Source of the DNA: Rossellomorea aquimaris
GTDB lineage: Bacteria; Bacillota; Bacilli; Bacillales; Fictibacillaceae
Reading direction: 5' to 3'
DNA: 64,000 nt
Assembly: GCA_020524245.1 (NCBI GenBank)
Contig: JAIVLN010000001.1
Coordinates: 558,001-622,000, forward strand
The notes below the pieces were generated by a model. That model searched no databases. It saw only the letters and a list, made by a program, of their open reading frames with translations, and had not been told where the DNA came from. Below, one piece after another: positions 9,162 to 16,615 of the stretch; positions within the stretch are counted from its first letter, which is position 1, and every line of letters starts with the position of its first letter. A program made the position numbers and the translations under genes.

Positions 9162-9980
9162 ATGAATATTTTTGATGGACATGTGCACACACCCTATTGT
9201 CCACATGGTTCCAAGGACGATTTTCACGAATACATCGAGAGAGCGATTGAGCTTGGCTTAAAGGGACTCACGTTTACCGAACATGCTCCTTTACCCGCTG
9301 GATTCACCGATCCTACGCCTTTACAAGACAGCAGCATGAAACTGCAAGAAATGGAGACATATTTGGCGCGTATCGATGACCTACGCCGTGAGTACGAAAA
9401 AGACCTTATGATCAAGACGGGTCTTGAGGTGGATTACATTGAAGGATTCGAGCAGGATACCCACGCTTTTCTCGATGAATATGGTCCTCACCTAAACGAC
9501 GCGATCTTGTCTGTTCATTTTTTGAAATCCGGTGCAAATTATCATTGCATGGATTACAGCCCGGATGTGTTCGGAGCACTTGTTGATGAGCTTGGATCTG
9601 TCCAGGCCGTTTACACACACTATTATCGGACAGTACAACGTTCAATTACAGCTGATTTAGGAAAATATAAACCGAATCGGATTGGTCATATGAGCCTGGT
9701 TATGAAATTTCAGAAGAAATACCCGAATCCAGACATCAATAAAAAAGAGATTTTGGATACGCTTGATCTTGTTTCCGAACAAAATCTCCAACTAGATTAT
9801 AATGGTTCGGGTATAATGAAGCCTTTATGTCGGGAGCCTTACCCATCTGAATGGATTGTGAAAGAAGCCTTGAAGAGACACATTCCTCTTGTTTACGGCT
9901 CCGATGCCCATAGTGCGAAAGACCTCAGTCAAGGCTACGAACAATTGATGAAAGAAGCACCGCTCACTCAACCTACTTAA
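9162..9980 (+). CDS. hisJ: Histidinol-phosphatase, PHP family
   Basis: 272-residue PHP-domain phosphoesterase. It has the metal-binding motifs DGHVHTPYCPHG (residues 5-16), TEHAPL and, near the C-terminus, YGSDAHS, all expected for the trinuclear metal site. It hydrolyses histidinol phosphate to histidinol, the penultimate part of histidine synthesis, in the cytoplasm. As in B. subtilis the gene is apart from a his operon and next to ezrA. GAGGAGG lies before the ATG. Its 3' end overlaps the convergent refZ gene by 4 bases. Confidence 0.92.
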   Translation: MNIFDGHVHTPYCPHGSKDDFHEYIERAIELGLKGLTFTEHAPLPAGFTDPTPLQDSSMKLQEMETYLARIDDLRREYEKDLMIKTGLEVDYIEGFEQDTHAFLDEYGPHLNDAILSVHFLKSGANYHCMDYSPDVFGALVDELGSVQAVYTHYYRTVQRSITADLGKYKPNRIGHMSLVMKFQKKYPNPDINKKEILDTLDLVSEQNLQLDYNGSGIMKPLCREPYPSEWIVKEALKRHIPLVYGSDAHSAKDLSQGYEQLMKEAPLTQPT

Positions 9981-10648
9981 GGGGCTGCAAGCGGTGCTTC
10001 TTTATTTTCTTTTCCTGCCAAAGTATTCGCATCATAATGGATACAGAGTGTTTCGTTCACCCAATTCTGTATCGTGTTCATGTATTTAGTCGTGAAGTAC
10101 CGGTCGTTAACGGAAAACTGATAGATTTCCCGTATGTACTGCGGATAGAGAAACGGCATGAACAGCATGCTCCTCAACTGCATGATTACCATATTTTTCG
10201 AAACTGATTTGAATTCCTTCTGCTTGATCCCTTTATCGAAAATCGCATTATAGTAGTATTTTTCCTTCATCAAATAGGTTGTCATGATCTCCCGCACTAG
10301 GGTTGTATCAATACTGATCTCCCTGTGGACGAGCCTGGCCGCCTGGGAGCGCCCTTGCTGATAGATGATCACTTCTTCAATGAGTTTATTCAAACAACTA
10401 CGTGCAGAATCCTTTTCCAATTTTTCATAGGCGTCTTCAAGCACGTAGAGATAACCTTCAAGAAAAGAAGACATGAGAAATTCCAGCAGTCCTTTCTTCC
10501 CTCCAAAATAGTAGGAAATCAAGGATACGTTGACGCCAGCCTTTTCTGCAATATCACGGACGGATGTCCCCGAGTAGCCGTTGTTATTGAACAAGTATGC
10601 TGCAGCTTCTGCTACTTTTTCTTTGGTGATGGACAAAGCCTTATTCAT
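9977..10648 (-). CDS. refZ: TetR-family regulator RefZ (YttP)
   Basis: 223 residues with an N-terminal TetR helix-turn-helix (GYSGTSVRDIAEKAGV through YYFGGKKGLLEF, about 21-55) and a helical effector domain. In B. subtilis the protein at this locus is RefZ, which binds palindromic sites near the origin and inhibits Z-ring assembly over the chromosome during sporulation. Assignment is by domain plus conserved location between hisJ and ytsP. GAGGTG precedes the ATG by 8 bases. No RefZ binding motif was identified with confidence in its own promoter. Confidence 0.8.
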   Translation of the reverse strand: MNKALSITKEKVAEAAAYLFNNNGYSGTSVRDIAEKAGVNVSLISYYFGGKKGLLEFLMSSFLEGYLYVLEDAYEKLEKDSARSCLNKLIEEVIIYQQGRSQAARLVHREISIDTTLVREIMTTYLMKEKYYYNAIFDKGIKQKEFKSVSKNMVIMQLRSMLFMPFLYPQYIREIYQFSVNDRYFTTKYMNTIQNWVNETLCIHYDANTLAGKENKEAPLAAP

Positions 10649-10796
10649 GGCAAATCACCTCAACATACAATCTATACTACCAACATTCTTCTTTACCCTT
10701 GAAAATCCTTTGTTAAACGCTCGACATATGATATGAAAGTTTCTACATTATTTGATATGATAAGACTAATTTCTAGGATTGCGAGGGAGAAATGCC

Positions 10797-11276
10797 ATGT
10801 TTGACGTCGAAATATACACAGGAAATCGAGAAGAAAACTATCAAATGGTCATCAAACAGTTGAAAGCACTTTTGGAAGGTGAAAAGAACCAGATTGCGAA
10901 CCTTTCAAATGCATCTGCCTTGTTGAACCAATTTTTGAAAGAAGTGAACTGGGTCGGATTCTATCTCATGGACGATGGAGAGTTAGTGCTGGGACCTTTC
11001 CAGGGGCTGCCGGCGTGCGTACGAATCCCAGTCGGTAAAGGGGTATGCGGTACTGCAGTCCAAGAAAATAAAACGATGCTCGTCGAAGACGTCCACCAAT
11101 TCCCTGGCCACATTGCATGTGATGCAGCATCACGAAGTGAGATCGTCGTTCCGATCGTGAAGGACGGTACTGTAGTCGGTGTGTTGGATATCGATAGCCC
11201 GTTGACATCACGATTTGACGAAGTCGATCAGAAATACTTGGAACAATTCGTTGAAGAGCTGACGAAGCACATTTAA
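10797..11276 (+). CDS. ytsP: Free methionine-(R)-sulfoxide reductase, GAF domain (YtsP)
   Basis: 160-residue single GAF-domain protein. The start is the ATG at 10797, with AGGGAG 8 bases before it, rather than an upstream TTG in frame. The three cysteines of the fRMsr family are present in PACVRIP, KGVCGTA and HIACDA, where the family forms its catalytic disulfides. The enzyme reduces free L-methionine-(R)-S-oxide to methionine with thioredoxin, protecting the methionine pool from oxidation. The next gene, convergent, is a methionine lyase, so two methionine-linked genes meet here. Possibly transcribed alone. Confidence 0.88.
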   Translation: MFDVEIYTGNREENYQMVIKQLKALLEGEKNQIANLSNASALLNQFLKEVNWVGFYLMDDGELVLGPFQGLPACVRIPVGKGVCGTAVQENKTMLVEDVHQFPGHIACDAASRSEIVVPIVKDGTVVGVLDIDSPLTSRFDEVDQKYLEQFVEELTKHI

Positions 11277-11307
11277 AAGTGAAAGATTCGCTTACGAATC
11301 ATAAATG

Positions 11308-11334
11308 AAAGGGGCTGACCGTGGTCGCCCCTTT
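11308..11334. terminator. Shared terminator of ytsP and megL
   Basis: AAAGGGGCTGACC and GGTCGCCCCTTT form a stem with T tracts on both sides, between convergent genes. Confidence 0.85.
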
Positions 11335-11347
11335 TTTCTATCTTCAA

Positions 11348-12550
11348 TTAAACGGTTTCGGTCATTCCGCTATTTTTGTAAAGCTCAAGTGCTTGCTCAA
11401 GATCTGCCCAGATGTCTTCCCTCGCTTCTAGTCCAACAGAGAGACGGATCAAGTTGTCGGTGATACCCATTTTAGCACGGGACTCTTCACCTACAACCGC
11501 GTGGGTCATTGTTGCAGGATGTTGGATGAGGGATTCCGCATCTCCCAGGCTCACAGCAATCTTAATGAGCTTCATTGAATTGATGAACCTTTGCGCGTCC
11601 TTCTTACCACCTTTGATTTTAAAACTGATGAGTCCACCCGGACGATCCATCTGCTTTTTCGCGACCATATAGTCCCGGAACTGTGGATCACCTGGGTAGT
11701 CGACGGCTTCCACCATCGGATGTCCCTTCAATTTTTCATTGATGTAAGCTGCATTTTCACAGTGTCGGTCCATACGAATCGGCAGAGTTTTGAGTCCTCT
11801 AAGTAATAACCATGCATCAAATGGTGACATGATGCCCCCAATGTCTTTTTGAGTCGTGGAAGCAAGGAAGTTAATCGTTTCTGTATCGCTGACGACTAGC
11901 CCAGCGACGACATCTCCATGGCCTCCGATATATTTCGTCGCACTGTGGATGACGATGTGGCATCCGTGTTCAAGCGGACGTTGCAAATAAGGTGTGCAGA
12001 ACGTGTTATCGACTACGACGGTAATGTTATGTTTTGCGGCAATTTTACTGATCATTTCAAGGTCGACGAGTGTCATTGTCGGATTGATCGGCGTTTCAAT
12101 GAAAATGACTTTCGTGTTCGGATGAATGTGGTCTTCGATGTATTCCGGATCCGTCATCGGGATGAGATCGTGATAAATGCGGTACTTTTCTTCCATCATC
12201 TGAAGCAGACCGAACGTACAACCATACACGCCTTGTGAACAAAGGATGTGGTCTTCCGTTTTTGTCAGACCGAGTAAAACGGCGGAAACAGCTGCCATCC
12301 CGGAACCGAAAGCCAGTCCTTTTTCGCCACCTTCTAAAACTGCGATGCGTTCTTCCAACATCTTCACAGTTGGATTCCCAAGCCTCGAATAGATGAATCC
12401 TTCCTCTTCCCCAGCAAAACGTTGTTCGCCCGTTTCGGCATTAGGAAAAACGAACGTCGATGTCGGATAAATCGGCGGGGCCAACGCACCATGATGCTGA
12501 TCCGATGAGTAACCTGAATGTATGACTTCTGTTTCGATTCTCTTTTTCAC
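11348..12550 (-). CDS. megL: Methionine gamma-lyase-type Cys/Met metabolism PLP enzyme
   Basis: 400 residues from a GTG at 12548-12550, chosen because GGGGAG lies 8 bases upstream; the longer in-frame start would run through a CcpA operator. PLP fold type I, Cys/Met metabolism family: IYSRLGNPT near the N-terminus and the PLP lysine in HSATKYIGGHGD. The cysteine in YGCTFGLL corresponds to the active-site Cys of methionine gamma-lyases, which split methionine to methanethiol, 2-oxobutyrate and ammonia. Cystathionine gamma-lyase or gamma-synthase activity cannot be excluded. Control by CcpA is likely: cre at 12577-12590, just after a TGG-TACGAT extended -10 (12597-12602). Confidence 0.75.
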   Translation of the reverse strand: MKKRIETEVIHSGYSSDQHHGALAPPIYPTSTFVFPNAETGEQRFAGEEEGFIYSRLGNPTVKMLEERIAVLEGGEKGLAFGSGMAAVSAVLLGLTKTEDHILCSQGVYGCTFGLLQMMEEKYRIYHDLIPMTDPEYIEDHIHPNTKVIFIETPINPTMTLVDLEMISKIAAKHNITVVVDNTFCTPYLQRPLEHGCHIVIHSATKYIGGHGDVVAGLVVSDTETINFLASTTQKDIGGIMSPFDAWLLLRGLKTLPIRMDRHCENAAYINEKLKGHPMVEAVDYPGDPQFRDYMVAKKQMDRPGGLISFKIKGGKKDAQRFINSMKLIKIAVSLGDAESLIQHPATMTHAVVGEESRAKMGITDNLIRLSVGLEAREDIWADLEQALELYKNSGMTETV

Positions 12551-12576
12551 TTCCGAACACTCCCCTTTTTTGTGTA

Positions 12577-12590
12577 TGTAAACGCTTTCT
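12577..12590 (-). promoter_or_regulatory. cre site of megL
   Basis: On the plus strand TGTAAACGCTTTCT matches TGWAANCGNTNWCA at 13 of 14 positions (last base T instead of A). It lies between the extended -10 at 12597-12602 and the ribosome site, over the predicted transcription start. Confidence 0.75.
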
Positions 12591-12677
12591 TTTTTCATCG
12601 TACCATATTCTTTTGACATTTTGTGTTACATTATATGGAGTAAAATAGAGTATTGTCTGTGCTCATTGGAAAGGCCC

Positions 12678-12706
12678 TTGACTATTGTCGCTAAAAGTAA
12701 TACAAT
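12678..12706 (+). promoter_or_regulatory. rpsD promoter
   Basis: TTGACT (12678-12683), exactly 17 bases, then TACAAT (12701-12706): a strong sigma-A promoter for the rpsD leader and gene. Confidence 0.85.
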
Positions 12707-12714
12707 GTTCTTTG

Positions 12715-12905
12715 TGTAAATTAAGACAGCCATGTGAATTCACGTGAGCCCTCTCATTATGTTCCTTGCAGTCGCGGCTGTTTGCAAGGTGCATCGCGTA
12801 ACCTCATGCTGTCGAGGTGAGGATGTATGAAAACATAATGAACACGTGAGCGATCACACCGGCACTGTTTTTGTTTCACAACAAAAAATCAGTGAAGGAG
12901 GAGTC
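12715..12905 (+). ncRNA. Ribosomal protein S4 mRNA leader
   Basis: About 190 untranslated bases between the rpsD promoter and start codon contain several complementary segments (for example CATTATGTTCCTTG... with ...CATAATG, and CCTTGCAG/TTGCAAGG). In Bacillus, S4 represses its own synthesis through a structured leader in this position, and the length and gene context fit. The exact fold was not computed. Confidence 0.7.
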
Positions 12906-12909
12906 AATT

Positions 12910-13512
12910 ATGGCTCGATATACAGGACCAAAATGGAAAATCTCCCGTCGTCTAGGAATCTCTCTTAGTGGGACTGGGAAAGAATTAGAAAAGCGTCCTT
13001 ACGCTCCTGGACAACATGGTCCAAACCAGCGTAAGAAGATGTCTGAATACGGATTGCAACTTCAGGAGAAGCAGAAGCTTCGTCACATGTATGGCATGAA
13101 TGAGCGTCAATTCCGTAAAATGTTTGATCAAGCAGGTAAAATGAGCGGAATCCACGGTGAGAACTTCATGATTCTTCTTGAGTCTCGTCTAGATAACCTT
13201 GTTTACCGTTTAGGACTTGCACGTACTCGTCGTCAAGCTCGTCAATTGGTTGGACACGGTCACGTAACTGTTGATGGAAAGCGCGTTGACATTCCATCTT
13301 ACCGTGTAGCTCCAGGACAAGTAATCGGACTTCGTGAAAAGTCTCGCAACCTTGACATCGTTAAGGAAGCTCTTGATGTAAACAACTTCGTACCAGAATA
13401 TCTTACATTCGACGAAAACAAGCTAGAAGGTTCTTACACTCGCTACCCTGAGCGTTCTGAACTTCCAGCTGAAATCACTGAAGCTCTTATCGTTGAGTTC
13501 TACTCTCGTTAA
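12910..13512 (+). CDS. rpsD: 30S ribosomal protein S4
   Basis: 200 residues starting [14 protein letters not shown]. The ATG at 12910 has GGAGGAG 7 bases upstream; an in-frame upstream TTG is part of the leader. The C-terminal half carries the S4 RNA-binding domain ([20 protein letters not shown]). S4 nucleates assembly of the small subunit body by binding 16S rRNA, and in Bacillus it regulates its own operon through the leader described above. Monocistronic, with a terminator right after the stop. Confidence 0.98.
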   Translation: MARYTGPKWKISRRLGISLSGTGKELEKRPYAPGQHGPNQRKKMSEYGLQLQEKQKLRHMYGMNERQFRKMFDQAGKMSGIHGENFMILLESRLDNLVYRLGLARTRRQARQLVGHGHVTVDGKRVDIPSYRVAPGQVIGLREKSRNLDIVKEALDVNNFVPEYLTFDENKLEGSYTRYPERSELPAEITEALIVEFYSR

Positions 13513-13529
13513 TAAGTGCTTTGGAAATG

Positions 13530-13552
13530 CCCTCGAACTTTATGTTCGGGGG
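13530..13552 (+). terminator. Terminator of rpsD
   Basis: CCCTCGAAC and GTTCGGGGG form the stem, followed by a T run. Confidence 0.85.
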
Positions 13553-13573
13553 TTTTTTGTTGTGGATTTACTT

Positions 13574-14545
13574 TTAATCCATTAGTGAAGTCAAATCATA
13601 TTTGCGATCGCTAGTGGTGCCTTCACCTCTCAACTCTAATGATTGAATGATATACTTCACAACATCTCTGGAATCAATATGTAGGAATTTTTTCATTTCA
13701 TTGATTGTGATTAAAGGTGTAAATAAAAGAAGATAATCTTGGAGAGCTTTTTTATGGGCATCTTTCGAGGATTTGTTGCAGGAATGACATAGCCATTTTC
13801 CATAAGATCGTTCCATGGGGAACTGTTCACAGTGTGGACATTGTACACCTGTAATGATATCGTCCGGTTCTATGCGAAATGATTCAGCAAAATCTCGATT
13901 ACTCGGAGTATGATGTTTCTTGATTAATCTCTTCAAACGATTTAAGTCTTTCGTGCTGTAGAATGTTGTGTTGTGTTTATCTTGAAGTTGCTTGATCGTT
14001 TTAAAAAGAAGCGTACTCCTCATGATTTTTTTAGAAATGGGCGTATTGTTTCTTGAAACAATTTTGGAAGAATCATTCGTAAATACTACATAGGAGAAGA
14101 TTGGGATTTGCGGGGATTTGTATAGTTGCAACCACTTAGAGAACTGATAATGTTGATGTTCTACCTGGACCACTGGATCCATATAGGTCTTTTCCTCGCC
14201 TGAATCTTTCAATACTGTGAGCTGGCTGTTGTCATGATCAATGATGATGGTCCCAGCATAAGTTTTCACTTCTAAAATGAGGATGAAATAAGGGGTCAAG
14301 ATGAGGGTGTCGATCTGAAAGAAGTATTGGCCGTATTGAAGTCGTACACCATGAAGGATAATGAAATCCTTCTCAGTTAAAAAACTTAAATAGTAGTCAA
14401 TCGATTGCTCACCGATAAAGCCCGCCATTCTTCTTCTAAAACTGCTATAAATTTCCGATTTTTTCGGATGTAGTTTCTTTACTCTTCGATTTAATGCTTC
14501 TAACCTTTTGATTTCAACAGGTAAAACTCGATTTTTTTGTCCCAA
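13574..14545 (-). CDS. NERD-domain protein with C-terminal zinc-ribbon-like motif
   Basis: 323 residues from a TTG start (AGGTG 7 bases before it). An N-terminal NERD (nuclease-related) domain covers about 38-160: MAGFIGEQ, then IDTLILTPY...LEVKTYAG, matching the D-(x)n-ExK metal-binding pattern of restriction-endonuclease-like folds. About residue 235-260 there is a CPHC...CHSC four-cysteine pair, likely a zinc ribbon, and then a helical tail. NERD proteins are thought to act in DNA processing, but no clear cellular role is known for this one. It lies between rpsD and tyrS, with a 21-bp tandem array just upstream of its start. Confidence 0.8.
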   Translation of the reverse strand: MGQKNRVLPVEIKRLEALNRRVKKLHPKKSEIYSSFRRRMAGFIGEQSIDYYLSFLTEKDFIILHGVRLQYGQYFFQIDTLILTPYFILILEVKTYAGTIIIDHDNSQLTVLKDSGEEKTYMDPVVQVEHQHYQFSKWLQLYKSPQIPIFSYVVFTNDSSKIVSRNNTPISKKIMRSTLLFKTIKQLQDKHNTTFYSTKDLNRLKRLIKKHHTPSNRDFAESFRIEPDDIITGVQCPHCEQFPMERSYGKWLCHSCNKSSKDAHKKALQDYLLLFTPLITINEMKKFLHIDSRDVVKYIIQSLELRGEGTTSDRKYDLTSLMD

Positions 14546-14636
14546 TCAATCACACCTTTCAAACTTTAGTATTTTATTCTTCTTTATAAGGATTAAAATC
14601 CCTCCTAAAAGGGATTTTTTCTATGATTTAAAATTC

Positions 14637-14777
14637 CTGAGAGAGGTTTCACAGGTCGCTTGGGGAACTTTCGCTTTGACTTGTGGAAGTTCTCCTCCCA
14701 CTTGTGGAAGTTTCCTATCGTCTTGGGGAACTTTCATGAGAGCTTGGGGAACTTTCGAGCTAACTTGTGGAAAATAG
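14637..14777. repeat. Tandem array of a 21-bp unit, type 1 (7 copies)
   Basis: Copies of a unit with core ACTTGTGGAAGTTTC start at 14658, 14679, 14700, 14721, 14742 and 14763, exactly 21 bases apart. A more degenerate copy starts at 14637 and the last is partial. About 15 bases of each unit are conserved and 6 vary. Alternate copies read GCTTGGGGAACTTTC. The period is a multiple of three, so frames stay open on both strands, but none has a ribosome site. The same core occurs inverted at 62658-62741. Confidence 0.9.
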
Positions 14778-14805
14778 TAAAAAAGCCCTGCTGATATTCG
14801 AAAAA

Positions 14806-14827
14806 AGAACCGTCGGCTGACGGTTCT
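14806..14827 (-). terminator. Third hairpin downstream of tyrS
   Basis: AGAACCGTC-GGCT-GACGGTTCT, a perfect 9-bp stem with T run on the minus strand. Confidence 0.75.
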
Positions 14828-14858
14828 CTCCTTATCACAAATCATAGGTATATAGAAA

Positions 14859-14880
14859 AGAACCGGCCTCAGCCGGTTCT
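14859..14880 (-). terminator. Second hairpin downstream of tyrS
   Basis: AGAACCGGC-CTCA-GCCGGTTCT, a 9-bp stem followed on the minus strand by TTTT. Confidence 0.75.
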
Positions 14881-14903
14881 CACATTATCCTATATAAAGG
14901 AAA

Positions 14904-14926
14904 AGAGCCGCCAACTGGACGGCTCT
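14904..14926 (-). terminator. First hairpin downstream of tyrS
   Basis: AGAGCCGCC and GGACGGCTCT form a stem with TTTT on the minus strand, 9 bases past the tyrS stop. Confidence 0.8.
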
Positions 14927-14934
14927 CTCCTCAT

Positions 14935-16179
14935 TTATCCTTTAACGATCTTCACGAATTTACGTTTGCCGACTTGGACGATCATGCCGTCCTCGACTGC
15001 GACTTGTGCCTGCACGTCGTCGACTTTCTCCTGATTGATTTTCACGCCGCCGTTCTGAATCATTCGGCGCGCTTCCCCTTTTGAATTCAACAATCCGAGA
15101 TCGACGATCAGCTCGACGATCCACTTCTCGTTTTCACCAGCCCACTCGTGCTCGGGAATATCATCCGGCAAAGCACCCTTCGAGAACACGGTGCGGAAAT
15201 GCTTTTCAGCAGCAGCCGCTTCGTCATGACCGTGGTACATCTCAACGAATGTCTTGGCGAGTTTGATTTTCATATCACGTGGGTGCAGCTCACCGCTCTG
15301 GACACCCTCTTCAATTGCACGCACTTCTTCAACAGAAAGTGGCGTCGCCAGCTCGAAGTACTTGATCATCAAGTCATCCGGAATGGACATTGATTTTCCA
15401 AAGATTTCGTTCGGATGCTCATCAATTCCGATGTAGTTGTTCAACGACTTCGACATCTTTCGGACACCGTCAAGACCTTCGATTAAAGGAAGCGTGATTG
15501 CCACTTGCTTCTCTTTCCCATACTCTTCCTGCAGCTGGCGACCCATCAACAGGTTGAACTTCTGATCGGTTCCACCAAGTTCAATATCACTTTCAAGTGC
15601 CACAGAATCGTATCCTTGCATCAACGGGTAGAAGAATTCATGGATGGAGATCGCCTGGCCGGACTTGTAACGCTTCTCAAAATCGTCACGCTCCATCATA
15701 CGGGCAACCGTCACTTTAGCAGCGAGCTCAATGACATCTGCGAAATCCAGCTTCGAAAGCCACTTCGCATTGAAATGCACCGTGGTCTTCTCCATATCAA
15801 TAATTTTACCGAATTGATGAACGTACGTTTTCGCATTTTCCTTGATCTCGAAATCGGTCAGCTGTTTACGTGTTTCTGACTTCCCAGTCGGGTCACCAAT
15901 ACGACCTGTAAAATCCCCAATCAACAATTGGATCTCATGCCCAAGCTCCTGAAACTGGCGCAGCTTATGCAATGGCACAGTATGACCGACGTGCACATCT
16001 GGCGCGGAAGGATCCAATCCCAACTTTACCTTTAAAGGCACTCCTGTCGCTACAGACTTTTCAATCTTCTTTTTCAAATCCTCTTCTGGTACGATTTCGA
16101 CAACCCCGTGTTGTAAGATTTCCAGCTGGCGCGCTACCTCCACCTGCTGCTCAGGGCTCAACTCAAATTTTTGATCCAT
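14935..16179 (-). CDS. tyrS: Tyrosyl-tRNA synthetase (TyrZ-like sequence type)
   Basis: 414-residue class I aminoacyl-tRNA synthetase. HIGH motif as HVGH (63-66), KMSKS motif in [10 protein letters not shown], and a C-terminal S4-like RNA-binding domain (about 350-414). It charges tRNA-Tyr with tyrosine. The start region ([15 protein letters not shown]) is the TyrZ type rather than the SGFDPTADSLHIGH type I associate with B. subtilis TyrS, although the locus next to rpsD and acsA is the tyrS locus. Regulated by a tyrosine T-box (16224-16470). Three terminator hairpins follow the gene. Confidence 0.93.
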   Translation of the reverse strand: MDQKFELSPEQQVEVARQLEILQHGVVEIVPEEDLKKKIEKSVATGVPLKVKLGLDPSAPDVHVGHTVPLHKLRQFQELGHEIQLLIGDFTGRIGDPTGKSETRKQLTDFEIKENAKTYVHQFGKIIDMEKTTVHFNAKWLSKLDFADVIELAAKVTVARMMERDDFEKRYKSGQAISIHEFFYPLMQGYDSVALESDIELGGTDQKFNLLMGRQLQEEYGKEKQVAITLPLIEGLDGVRKMSKSLNNYIGIDEHPNEIFGKSMSIPDDLMIKYFELATPLSVEEVRAIEEGVQSGELHPRDMKIKLAKTFVEMYHGHDEAAAAEKHFRTVFSKGALPDDIPEHEWAGENEKWIVELIVDLGLLNSKGEARRMIQNGGVKINQEKVDDVQAQVAVEDGMIVQVGKRKFVKIVKG

Positions 16180-16223
16180 GATCCATTCTCCCTTCTATTC
16201 ATCACCGATTTATTTTTGTGCAT

Positions 16224-16470
16224 TAAAAAACGTCCCTTTCAATATGAAAGGAACGTGATCGACGCGGTACCATCCTTCTTGAAGCACAGACAAAAAACAG
16301 TGCTTCCACCTCAATAAAGATAACGGCTCTTCACCGCCTTTTGCTACTCGTCAATTTTTTTCACAAAAGGTGCTCGAGGATGTAATTCACCTTATCCTTT
16401 GTACTGGTTTACACCGACCACCAGCTCTCTACAAACAGGGAGGATAAATGCTACTTATTCCTGTCATTGC
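16224..16470 (-). ncRNA. Tyrosine T-box leader of tyrS
   Basis: On the minus strand the conserved T-box sequence AAGGATGGTACCGCG (16263-16277) precedes a terminator (stem ACGTTCCTTTC/GAAAGGGACGT, 16230-16256, then Ts). Upstream are the stem I elements AGAGAGCTGGTGG and GGTGTAAACCAG, and a bulge with TAC at 16382-16384, a tyrosine codon, as specifier. Uncharged tRNA-Tyr is expected to pair with specifier and T-box and let transcription into tyrS continue. Confidence 0.93.
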
Positions 16471-16485
16471 TATGTAAACGTATGA

Positions 16486-16513
16486 AAAAAGTATAATCAT
16501 TTTGTACCACATG
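16486..16513 (-). promoter_or_regulatory. Putative tyrS promoter
   Basis: On the minus strand GTGACA, 16 bases, then TATACT, about 20 bases before the T-box start. Position is approximate. Confidence 0.5.
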
Positions 16514-16581
16514 TCACTTTCAAATGTCAAATTGAAGTCCATAAATGTCGAAGAAAGGTATTCCACTTATTTGGGATGTGC

Positions 16582-16587
16582 TATAAT
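16582..16587 (+). promoter_or_regulatory. Extended -10 of the penicillin-binding protein gene
   Basis: TGCTATAAT is an extended -10; no good -35 lies 17 bases upstream. It is 28 bases before the start codon. Confidence 0.55.
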
Positions 16588-16615
16588 TAAGGTTGAAATT
16601 TAGGGGGGAATGAGA

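Noticed and set aside
14508-14777. Open reading frame with WGTF and TCGS repeats over the 21-bp array
   Set aside because: The 21-base period keeps all frames open; there is no ribosome site and the frame begins inside the NERD gene on the other strand.
14637-14777. CRISPR array
   Set aside because: The conserved cores are short and imperfect with 6-base variable linkers, too short for spacers, and no cas genes are near.
14621-14845. Minus-strand frame with repeated VPQ motifs over the same array
   Set aside because: It is the other strand of the same repeat and lacks a ribosome site; the protein pattern follows from the DNA period.
16474-16487. Possible cre at TGTAAACGTATGAA upstream of tyrS
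   Set aside because: Several mismatches in the second half; tyrS control is explained by the T-box.
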